From JBBAGE01 sp041655055 (GTDB taxonomy: Bacteria > Pseudomonadota > Alphaproteobacteria > Rhodobacterales > Rhodobacteraceae): DNA of 12,187 nt. Position 1 is the first letter of the stretch, and each line of letters starts with the position of its first letter. The notes beneath the pieces are model-generated. The model ran no database searches. It had not been told where the DNA came from and was given only the letters and a program-made list of their open reading frames with translations. The position numbers and the translations under genes are program-made. The DNA lies in the NCBI GenBank assembly GCA_041655055.1, contig JBBAGE010000065.1, positions 1-12,187 of the forward strand, written 5' to 3'. Shown here piece after piece: positions 6,793-12,187 of this stretch.

Positions 6793-7923
6793 CTAGCCTA
6801 CGGCGGCAAAGACCGGGCGGTTGCGGCGCACATCGGCATAGATGCGCAACATCGCCGCCGTCTGTGCCTGCGCGGAAAATCTGGCCGCGCGCAGCCGCGC
6901 CGCCGCGCCAAATTCGGCCCTGAGTTCGGCCGAGGCGCCAAGCCGGTTCACCAGTTGCGCCAAAGCGCCGGGATCATCGGGGCGAAAGAAAAACGCAACC
7001 CCATCCCATAATTCGCGGTAAGTCGGGATATCCGACAAAACCAGCAGCAGCCCGGCGCGCGCGGCCTCGACCACCGCAAGGCCAAAGGGCTGATAAAGCG
7101 AGGACGAGACAAAAATTCCCGCCCGCGCCATCTGGGCCAGCATCGCATCATACGGCAATTCGCCCAAAGCCGTCGCATTTTGCAGCTCCAGCGTATCGCC
7201 AGTCGGCCCGCGCATGGCCCCTGCCATATGCACGGGCCAGATCATATCGCGCGCGGCCTCGTCCAACAGGGCGCCGTTCTTGGCCTTGTCCCACCAGCGG
7301 GCAGCGGCCAGAACAAATGGCTCGTCGCGCGTGCGCTGTTCGGGCGCGCGGCTGGCGTGATGGACGACATAAACGCCCCGGATCGGCCCATAACAGGATT
7401 CGAGCAGCGCCGCCTGACTGCGCGAAGGCGCAATCGTCGCGTCGGCGCGGGCGAAACCGGCGGTATTGCGGCGCGCCTGCCATTCCCATTGGCGCGGCAC
7501 GCCCGTGCCTTCGACCGCGGCAAACCAGCTTAGCGCGCAGGCGTGGGACACGGTGATGATTGGAATATCGACATCAAGCCCCACCGCCTGCGACGGCTGG
7601 TTCAGATGCACGATCTCGATCGCGTGGCGCGCAATCGTGGCGGTCAAAAGGGCGGGGACATGGGCAAGCGAGGCCTCATCACCAAGCATCCAGTCGAGCG
7701 GCGCATCCGCCCATTCCAGAATACCCAAACCCCGCGCCTCGCGCCGTTGGGCGGGACTGGGCTGCGGGCCAAAGCCCAGAAAGACCAGATCGACCCCCGC
7801 ATCGCGTAGCCCCTTGGCCAGATCCATCGAATATCGCCAGACCCCGCCCACGGCATCAACCGTCATCAGCATCCGCAAACCTGCGGGATAATGGGAGTCA
7901 CCCAGGGGAGTCGTGCCGTTCAT
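6793..7923 (-). CDS. Family 4 glycosyltransferase (GT-B fold)
   Basis: A 376-residue GT-B enzyme. The N-terminal acceptor domain starts with RMLMTVDAVGGVWRYSMDLA (residues 17-36), where GGVWRY forms the glycine-rich loop. The C-terminal donor domain carries SSSLYQPFGLAVVEAARAG (273-291) followed by LVLSDIPTYREL (295-305); the acidic pair spaced as in the E-x7-E motif of family 4 transferases is only partly conserved. No membrane helix or signal is visible, so it is a cytoplasmic enzyme. Donor and acceptor are unknown; an envelope or exopolysaccharide glycan is the plausible target. The start at 7923 has GAGG eight bases upstream and matches the family's N-terminus, although the frame is open to 8043. 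It has a divergent neighbour across 222 bases containing two EcfG-type motifs. It appears to be a single-gene unit. Confidence 0.88.
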   Translation of the reverse strand: MNGTTPLGDSHYPAGLRMLMTVDAVGGVWRYSMDLAKGLRDAGVDLVFLGFGPQPSPAQRREARGLGILEWADAPLDWMLGDEASLAHVPALLTATIARHAIEIVHLNQPSQAVGLDVDIPIITVSHACALSWFAAVEGTGVPRQWEWQARRNTAGFARADATIAPSRSQAALLESCYGPIRGVYVVHHASRAPEQRTRDEPFVLAAARWWDKAKNGALLDEAARDMIWPVHMAGAMRGPTGDTLELQNATALGELPYDAMLAQMARAGIFVSSSLYQPFGLAVVEAARAGLLLVLSDIPTYRELWDGVAFFFRPDDPGALAQLVNRLGASAELRAEFGAAARLRAARFSAQAQTAAMLRIYADVRRNRPVFAAVG

Positions 7924-8041
7924 GTCGCAAACCTCGCTGATGCGGCGTTGGTAACGCGCGGGGGCATTCACACATCGCTTGACGCCGGAACGCATGTCAT
8001 TCGGTCCACCCCGTTGAACAAGAATTGTGTGGATGTGATCC

Positions 8042-8066
8042 AACCCGCGAACGGCCCAAATGTTCC
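8042..8066 (-). promoter_or_regulatory. Putative EcfG-type promoter before the glycosyltransferase
   Basis: On the minus strand GGAAC (8066-8062), a 16-base spacer and GGTT (8045-8042). It gives a leader of about 110 bases before the ATG at 7923, the longest in the set, which leaves room for leader-based control or for an upstream start. Confidence 0.62.
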
Positions 8067-8089
8067 CCTGCGACCTGCGCGCGCATCAC

Positions 8090-8114
8090 GGAACAAAGCC
8101 TGTCAGCATGGGTT
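8090..8114 (+). promoter_or_regulatory. Putative EcfG-type promoter before the copper-protein/NDH-2 unit
   Basis: GGAAC (8090-8094), a 16-base spacer and GGTT (8111-8114), 31 bases before the ATG at 8146. The GGAAC boxes of this and the divergent promoter are only 23 bases apart and face away from each other. Confidence 0.66.
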
Positions 8115-8145
8115 CGGTTTTCGACAAAACGCTTCGGAGTCCGAC

Positions 8146-8495
8146 ATGAGCAACCCCGACGACATGCGCGCCTGTATCGACGCCTGCCTTGATTGCTATC
8201 GCACCTGCACCGCCACTGCGATGACCTATTGCCTTGAAATGGGGGGTGATCACACTCCGCCCGGGCATTTTCGCCTGATGATGGCCTGTTCGGAAATCTG
8301 CCGCACGGCAGCGCATATGATGCTGATCCATTTTGATGGCCATGCACGTATCTGTCGCGAATGTGCCGAATCTGCACCAGATGCGCCGATGATTGCGATG
8401 CCATGCCGGGGATGGAGCCTTGCGCGGCCGCCTGTCGGGCCTGCGCGGCGGCCTGTTACCGGATGGCCGCCGTGGACATGAGGCCGCCAGCTTGA
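8146..8495 (+). pseudogene. Four-helix-bundle copper-binding (DUF326/Csp-like) protein, frameshifted
   Basis: The start has GGAG six bases upstream. Residues 1-75 (MRACIDACLDCYRTCTATAM, ACSEIC, ICRECAE) are those of the small Cys-rich four-helix-bundle proteins that store or buffer Cu(I) through Cys on the inner helix faces (Cys10, 14, 17, 21, 29, 48, 52, 70, 73). At about 8369-8372 GCCGAATCTGC should read GCC GAA ATC TGC; one base is missing. As written, the frame runs 36 aberrant residues to a stop at 8481. Adding one base restores EICTRCADDCDAMPGMEPC and CRACAAACYRMA, with seven more Cys, to a 116-residue protein ending at 8495. That restored stop overlaps the NDH-2 start as TTGA, so the ancestral gene clearly ended there. 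It is either a real recent mutation or a sequence error. Confidence 0.82.
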
Positions 8496-9784
8496 CGCAG
8501 ATCCCGCCCATCGACACCCGCGCCCAGATCGTCATCCTTGGTGGCGGCTTTGCCGGGCTTGCCTGTGCGCGGGCACTTGGCAATAGCGCGCGCGATGTGA
8601 TCGTGATTGACCGGCGCAATCACAACCTGTTTCAGCCGCTGCTTTATCAGGTGGCCACCGCCGCCCTGTCGCCTGCCGATATTGCCGAACCGATCCGGCG
8701 CACGCTGGGGCGCTATCGCAATATCCGCGTCATGCTGGCCGAGGCCACGGGCATCGATGCCCCCCACAAATGCGTGACGCTGCAAGGCGGTGGCCGGGTG
8801 CATTATGACCGGCTGGTGATCGCGACCGGGTCGCAATACAATTATTTCGGCAATGACAGCTGGCGCACATGGGCGCCGGGGCTGAAAACCGTGCATGAAG
8901 CGCGGCTGATCCGCCAACGGTTGCTGATCGCGTTTGAACGCGCGGAAATGACCGCCGATCCGGCCCGACGGCGCGCACTTTTGACCACGGTGATCGTGGG
9001 CGGGGGGCCCACGGGCGTCGAAATGGCAGGCGCTGTCAGCGAATTGGGCCGTTTCATGATCCGGCGCGATTTTCGCAATCTGGGCGATACGCGGCTGCGG
9101 GTTCTGCTGATCGAAGCCGGGCCGCGGCTGCTGGTGGGTTTCCCGGCGGAACTGGCCAATTACGCCGCCCAGCACCTGACCAGCATCGGGGTCGAATTGC
9201 AGTGCGGCGCCCCGGTCACGGCACTCAGCGCGGGCAGCGTCACCACCAAGCGCGAACGGGTCGAGGCCGGCTGCATCATCTGGGGCGCGGGGATCACGGC
9301 TTCGCCCGCTGCAGGCTGGCTGGGGATCGAACCCGGGCCGGGCGGGCGGCTGCCGGTGGGCCCGGATCTGGCTGTGCAGGGCATGGACGGGATCTATGCG
9401 CTTGGCGATACCGCATTGGCCGCCGATCCCGATGGCGAACCGCTGCCCCCGCTGGCCCAGGTTGCGCGCCAACAGGGCCACCATCTGGGCAAAGCCCTGC
9501 GCAACGATGCCGCCGCCCCGCCCTTTCGCTTTCGCAACCGGGGCAATACGGCCGTGATCGGGCGCAATGCCGCGATCTTTGATTTCGGCAACTGGCAGAT
9601 GAAGGGGCGGCTTGCATGGTTTCTCTGGGCGCTGATCCATGTCGCGCTTTTGGTCAATTTCGAAAAACGCCTGCTGGTGGGCATGCAGTGGAGCTGGCGC
9701 TATCTCACCTTTCAGCGCGGGGCGCGCGTGATCGACGAGACCACGCCCGAAGTGCCCGCCACCACCCAAAGGAGCGAAACATGA
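8492..9784 (+). CDS. ndh: Type II NADH dehydrogenase (NDH-2), FAD-dependent
   Basis: A 430-residue single-subunit flavoprotein that oxidises NADH at the cytoplasmic face of the membrane and reduces quinone without pumping protons. FAD-binding IVILGGGFAGLACARAL lies at residues 13-29, and NHNLFQPLLYQVATAALSP (43-61) is a family signature. VIATGSQYNYFG is at 109-120, and the NADH-binding TVIVGGGPTGVEMAGAVSEL at 166-185. IYALGDTA (301-308) and LPPLAQVARQQGHHLGKAL (318-336) complete the FAD and quinone site. The C-terminal amphipathic membrane anchor is LIHVALLVNFEKRLLVGMQW (381-400). I choose TTG at 8492, with GAGG eight bases upstream and overlapping the preceding stop, because a longer frame to 8393 only re-reads the copper-protein gene. 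The 3' end overlaps the next gene as ATGA. Confidence 0.92.
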   Translation: MTQIPPIDTRAQIVILGGGFAGLACARALGNSARDVIVIDRRNHNLFQPLLYQVATAALSPADIAEPIRRTLGRYRNIRVMLAEATGIDAPHKCVTLQGGGRVHYDRLVIATGSQYNYFGNDSWRTWAPGLKTVHEARLIRQRLLIAFERAEMTADPARRRALLTTVIVGGGPTGVEMAGAVSELGRFMIRRDFRNLGDTRLRVLLIEAGPRLLVGFPAELANYAAQHLTSIGVELQCGAPVTALSAGSVTTKRERVEAGCIIWGAGITASPAAGWLGIEPGPGGRLPVGPDLAVQGMDGIYALGDTALAADPDGEPLPPLAQVARQQGHHLGKALRNDAAAPPFRFRNRGNTAVIGRNAAIFDFGNWQMKGRLAWFLWALIHVALLVNFEKRLLVGMQWSWRYLTFQRGARVIDETTPEVPATTQRSET

Positions 9785-10065
9785 ACACCGCCAATCCGCA
9801 ACTTGAAGGGCTCTATCTTGCGCTGTCGGCCATTCTGACCCGGCTCGCGGACAAGGGCGTCCTTAGCCACCAGGAACTGCGCGAAACGCTGGCCGCGACG
9901 GAACCGCTTGCCTTGTCGGGCGGCGTCCTGCCATCGGATTCGGATGCGCATCGCAAGGCCATGGCCTTTCCCATCCGGCTGCTGATCCTTGCATCCGAGG
10001 CCGCCGAGCGGGGCGAGACCCCCGATTTCCGCAGCCTCGCGCGCGAAGTGGGGCAAACCAGCTAG
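9781..10065 (+). CDS. Small conserved-type protein of unknown function
   Basis: A 94-residue soluble protein with predicted helices: LEGLYLALSAILTRLADKGV (residues 8-27), then SHQELRETLAATE, a loop with SGGVLPSDSDAHRKAMAFPI, and LLILASEAAERGE. It has no Cys, signal peptide or membrane segment. I do not recognise a named family. The start ATG shares four bases with the NDH-2 stop (ATGA) and has AAGGAG upstream, so it is translationally coupled to NDH-2 and probably made in comparable amounts. A partner or regulator role for NDH-2 is possible but unproven. It ends four bases before the GGAAC box of the SDR promoter. Confidence 0.78.
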   Translation: MNTANPQLEGLYLALSAILTRLADKGVLSHQELRETLAATEPLALSGGVLPSDSDAHRKAMAFPIRLLILASEAAERGETPDFRSLAREVGQTS

Positions 10066-10068
10066 GCG

Positions 10069-10093
10069 GGAACATCCACCCGTCGGCGGTGTT
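10069..10093 (+). promoter_or_regulatory. Putative EcfG-type promoter before the SDR gene
   Basis: GGAAC (10069-10073), a 16-base spacer and TGTT (10090-10093), 41 bases before the ATG at 10135. It would give the SDR gene its own stress promoter, although it lies directly behind the preceding gene. Confidence 0.55.
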
Positions 10094-10134
10094 TCCCATG
10101 GCAGCCATCCCGCTGTCAGCGAAAGGAATGCCCG

Positions 10135-10992
10135 ATGAGTGATGCGCCCAAACCCCCCTTCCCGCCACAAGATCAAGAGCCCCCCGGCCTGACCGAGCCG
10201 ATGCAGCCCCGCCCCGATCATGGTGAAAAAAGCTATCGCGGCGCCGGAATTCTGCGCGGCAAACGTGCCGTGATCACCGGCGGTGACAGCGGTATCGGCC
10301 GCGCTGTCGCCATCGCCTATGCCCGCGAAGGCGCGGATATCGTGATTTCTTATCTAGATGAGGATCGCGATGCGCAGGATACCGCCCGACTGATCGAACA
10401 GGCAGGCCAAAATGCGATCTGCATCCCCGGCGATATCCAGTCGCCCGATCATTGCCGCGCCATCATCGATCGCTGCGTGCAGGATCTGGGCGGGATCGAT
10501 ATTCTGGTCAATAATGCCGCGCATCAGGCCCATTTCGATGATATCGCAGAAATCAGCGATGCCGAATGGGATAAAACCTTTCGCACCAATATCCATGCGA
10601 TGTTCTGGCTGACCAAGGCGGCCGTGGCACATATGCAGCCGGGTAGCGTGATCATCAACACCGCCTCGATCAATGCCGACAAACCCAATCCCGGCCTGCT
10701 GGCCTATGCGACCACCAAAGGCGCGATCCAGAATTTCACCGCAGGGCTTGCGCAAATGCTGGCGCCGCGCGGTATCCGGGCCAATATCGTCGCCCCCGGC
10801 CCGATCTGGACCCCGCTGATCCCGGCGACCTTGCCATCCGATTCCGTGGAAAACTTTGGCAAGCAAAGCCCGATGGAGCGCCCCGGCCAACCGGCGGAAC
10901 TGGCTACGGCCTTTGTCATGCTGGCCGATCCGCGCTCCAGCTATACCACCGGCGCCACCGTGGCGGTTACAGGCGGCCAGCCGATGTTGTGA
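10135..10992 (+). CDS. SDR oxidoreductase, general stress protein 39/YghA type
   Basis: A 285-residue short-chain dehydrogenase with the long N-terminal extension (PFPPQDQEPPGLTEPMQPRP, residues 8-27) found in the GSP39/YhdF/YghA group. Cofactor binding is shown by VITGGDSGIGRA (46-57), with the acidic Asp100 and NNAA at 126-129. The catalytic set is Ser178 (NTAS), Tyr191 and Lys195 (YATTK), all present. PGPIWTPLIP (221-230) and the TGGQPML end are typical for the group. The enzyme is cytoplasmic and uses NAD(H) or NADP(H); the physiological substrate is unknown, and members are induced by general stress in Bacillus and other bacteria. The start has AAAGGAATGCCCG upstream of ATG 10135. It is a single-gene unit with an EcfG-type motif 41 bases before the start. 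Confidence 0.9.
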   Translation: MSDAPKPPFPPQDQEPPGLTEPMQPRPDHGEKSYRGAGILRGKRAVITGGDSGIGRAVAIAYAREGADIVISYLDEDRDAQDTARLIEQAGQNAICIPGDIQSPDHCRAIIDRCVQDLGGIDILVNNAAHQAHFDDIAEISDAEWDKTFRTNIHAMFWLTKAAVAHMQPGSVIINTASINADKPNPGLLAYATTKGAIQNFTAGLAQMLAPRGIRANIVAPGPIWTPLIPATLPSDSVENFGKQSPMERPGQPAELATAFVMLADPRSSYTTGATVAVTGGQPML

Positions 10993-11078
10993 CGCCTAGG
11001 CGTTCAATGCTTGAGGCGTTGCGCCCTTGGCACGTGCGGGAGCCTCCGGCGGGGATATTTGGGTCAAATAGAAGCCGA
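10992..11078. repeat. Inverted repeats and Rhodobacterales-type intergenic repeat
   Basis: Directly after the SDR stop lies a perfect 12-base palindrome ACGCCTAGGCGT (10992-11003). A further AGGCGT copy at 11014-11019 can pair with its left arm, a possible terminator without a T run. From about 11030 to 11078 comes GGGAGCCTCCGGCGGGGAT, then ATTTGGGTCAAATAGAAGC. I recognise this as the type of sequence found beside many genes across Rhodobacterales genomes; its role (terminator-like or mobile) is not known to me. The recognition is from memory and needs a search. Confidence 0.45.
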
Positions 11079-11113
11079 GGGTGGATGCAGTCTGGCGGGT
11101 GCGGTGATGGCGG

Positions 11114-11363
11114 CAGACGCGGGATCGAGGGTTGAAGGGCAAGAGGCAATCGTCCAGGGGGAGTAGTATGTGACGCCGATGCAACGACCGCTGCCTCCTC
11201 TGCCTCGGTAAGGACCGTGGATCGAGGCTTCTTCGGCCTGTCTTGAGATCGTCAACCGTCGCGCGCTTGCGCCACTTCGCCACCGTTTCGGGTTAATGCT
11301 CAATCGCCGTATCGCAGCTAAGCCGGCGTGCGTGGTCGTGGCGCTCGCATGGCGAATTTGTCC
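11114..11363 (-). pseudogene. Decayed IS481-type transposase, N-terminal remnant
   Basis: No open frame survives, but reading the minus strand with frame changes gives successive pieces of one transposase N-terminus in the right order: GQIRHASATTTHA (11363-11325), TVAKWRKRATVDDLKTG (11286-11236, helix-turn-helix region), KKPRSTVLTEAEEAAVVA (11233-11180), RRHILLPLDDCL (11178-11143) and ALQPSIPRL (11140-11114). Small deletions of 1-2 bases separate the last four pieces, and a larger disruption sits between the first two. The catalytic DDE domain and everything beyond 11114 are missing. The family assignment is from memory of the conserved AKWRKR/LLPLDDCLYALQPSIPHLTRSSLHR pattern. An imperfect inverted repeat (ATCCTTC at 11372-11378, GAAGGAT at 11383-11389) outside its 5' end could belong to the former insertion-sequence end. 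Confidence 0.72.
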
Positions 11364-11417
11364 CGTAGGGCATCCTTCCGGCGAAGGATCACACCGTCAG
11401 ACCATGGGATCAAACAA

Positions 11418-11954
11418 CTAGCGCGGGCGGGTCAGCATCCCGCCCAGTGCAAGCCCCGCCGCCATGGCGCAAAATCCCAGCGCCACGCCGCGCGGTGGCA
11501 GCGCCAGTTCCCAGCCCGGTGACAGGCGGCGCGGCATCAGCCCGTAATCGACCACCGCCGCGACCCCGGCCACAAGCGCCGCATCGCCAATGATCTGGGC
11601 GGGCGCGGGATCGCGCCGGCGCGATACCCAAGCCCCGAAAATCGCCCCCCAGAACATCGAGGCCGCGTAATGCGTGCCGATCCCCGTGGCCGTATGGGGA
11701 ATATCCGCATCGCGCCTGTCCCCCGCATCCGACCCCCAGACCCAATGGCTCGTGGCATTGAACACCCGCCAGATCGAACCGCTTTGCCGCCATGACAGCG
11801 CCGCCAGAACTGCGCCCGTCACCTCGCCCGCCATAAGCCCGGTGCGCAGCGCAACCGCGCGCCGGCTGTGGCCGCTACAGATCCGGCGCATCCATGACAG
11901 GCCGGCACCCAGAATTGTGCCCGCCTGCGCCGTTATCTCCTCGAACTGTTGCAT
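11418..11954 (-). CDS. Integral membrane protein of unknown function
   Basis: A 178-residue protein with about four hydrophobic segments (roughly residues 37-52, 92-109, 121-137 and 152-172). The most distinctive part is NATSHWVWGSDAGDRRDADI followed by HTATGIGTHYAASMFWGAIF (residues 66-107). The His/Trp-rich ATSHWxWG segment is a pattern I have seen in uncharacterised alphaproteobacterial membrane proteins, but I cannot name a family. I choose ATG 11954, with GAGG six bases upstream; in-frame ATGs at 11960 and 11966 and a frame open to 12026 are alternatives, the last without a ribosome binding site. It has its own EcfG-type motif 38 bases upstream and is followed by the decayed insertion sequence. 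Confidence 0.75.
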   Translation of the reverse strand: MQQFEEITAQAGTILGAGLSWMRRICSGHSRRAVALRTGLMAGEVTGAVLAALSWRQSGSIWRVFNATSHWVWGSDAGDRRDADIPHTATGIGTHYAASMFWGAIFGAWVSRRRDPAPAQIIGDAALVAGVAAVVDYGLMPRRLSPGWELALPPRGVALGFCAMAAGLALGGMLTRPR

Positions 11955-11992
11955 GGTCATCCTCATGGCTGGGGTTGGGGTATCCTTGGCGC

Positions 11993-12017
11993 AACCCCGG
12001 GCCGCAGGGATTGTTCC
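11993..12017 (-). promoter_or_regulatory. Putative EcfG-type promoter before the membrane-protein gene
   Basis: On the minus strand GGAAC (12017-12013), a 16-base spacer and GGTT (11996-11993), 38 bases before ATG 11954. It begins just past the terminator of the upstream gene, so the membrane-protein gene is an independent transcription unit. Confidence 0.65.
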
Positions 12018-12020
12018 GCC

Positions 12021-12054
12021 AGGCAAAACGCCGGGCGAATGGCTCGCCCGGCGT
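12021..12054 (-). terminator. Intrinsic terminator of the right-edge gene
   Basis: A perfect 11-base-pair stem (ACGCCGGGCGA at 12028-12038 with TCGCCCGGCGT at 12044-12054) with a 5-base loop, followed on the minus strand by TTTTGCCT. It lies 28 bases past the stop of the partial gene at the right edge. Confidence 0.82.
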
Positions 12055-12082
12055 CATATCTGTCAACGATGCCCGAAAGCTA

Positions 12083-12187
12083 TCAGTCGCGGGTATATTC
12101 CGGGATCGTGTCCAGCGTGTCGCGCGTCACATCGACATAAACCCGCAGATCTTCCCAGTCGCCTTCGTGCATGACGGTGATTTCGTC
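12083..12187 (-). CDS. C-terminal end of a PRC-barrel-like protein (partial)
   Basis: Only the last 34 codons are inside the window; the gene continues to the right. The residues include EITVMHEGDWEDLRVYVDVT and the end RDTLDTIPEYTRD. The pattern of a strand 'xVYVDVTRDxLxxxPEY' resembles the C-terminal part of PRC-barrel domains, and compares with VIVPRSADELGAMPEY of the PRC-like protein encoded at 3714-4313. With so few residues the family call is tentative; that it is a real gene end is well supported by the hairpin terminator 28 bases downstream. Confidence 0.62.
   Translation of the reverse strand, partial: DEITVMHEGDWEDLRVYVDVTRDTLDTIPEYTRD

Noticed and set aside
8393..8491. N-terminal extension of NDH-2 to an ATG at 8393
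   Set aside because: The extra 33 residues are an out-of-frame reading of the copper-protein gene and lack FAD-domain similarity; the TTG at 8492 starts where family members do.
8456..9769. A 437-residue open frame on the minus strand opposite NDH-2
   Set aside because: It mirrors the third-position GC bias of the NDH-2 gene, has no family motifs, and NDH-2 on the plus strand is unambiguous.
1..12187. CRISPR arrays, tRNA or rRNA genes, prophage, toxin-antitoxin or defence genes
   Set aside because: I found no regularly spaced repeats, no tRNA-like cloverleaf or rRNA sequence, and no proteins of these classes on either strand.

Overview
The window looks like chromosomal DNA of an alphaproteobacterium, most likely order Rhodobacterales. 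The basis is high GC with strong G/C at third positions, protein sequences typical of that order, and an intergenic repeat of a kind I associate with it. Genes are short, tightly packed and often coupled by 4-base stop/start overlaps (GTGA, TTGA, ATGA).

Layout: (1) 1-1681: a DUF2231 membrane protein (+) converges on a two-gene minus-strand unit, a CtaG/caa3-type oxidase assembly factor followed by a HemJ/CopD-like membrane protein. (2) 1751-2980: a minus-strand pair, a BON-domain protein and a small secreted protein, closed by an intrinsic terminator. (3) 3165-6682: plus strand, a proline-rich mini-protein, a small membrane-anchored protein with a DEAADESFPASDPP tail, a secreted PRC-barrel-like protein, and a membrane-bound PQQ-dependent glucose-type dehydrogenase. 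(4) 6793-7923: a minus-strand family-4 glycosyltransferase. (5) 8146-10065: a plus-strand coupled unit, a Cys-rich four-helix copper-binding protein broken by a 1-base deletion, a type II NADH dehydrogenase, and a 94-residue unknown. (6) 10135-10992: an SDR oxidoreductase of the general-stress-protein-39 type. (7) 10993-11417: a non-coding stretch with a Rhodobacterales-type repeat and a decayed IS481-type transposase. (8) 11418-12187: a minus-strand membrane protein of unknown function and the C-terminal end of another minus-strand gene, separated by a strong hairpin terminator.

The main result is regulatory. Seven sites fitting GGAAC-N16/17-(C/G/T)GTT, the promoter signature of the alphaproteobacterial general stress sigma factor EcfG, lie in this window. 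All seven are intergenic and point at the next gene, with the -10 element about 32-120 bases before the start codon. They sit before ctaG, the BON gene, the small SFPASDPP gene, the glycosyltransferase, the copper-protein/NDH-2 unit, the SDR gene and the terminal membrane-protein gene. Almost every gene here could therefore belong to one general-stress regulon, combining envelope proteins (BON, PRC, glycosyltransferase), respiratory and redox entry points (PQQ dehydrogenase, NDH-2, CtaG) and stress oxidoreductases. The sigma factor and its regulators (EcfG, NepR, PhyR) are not in the window, so the link rests on promoter motifs and gene content.
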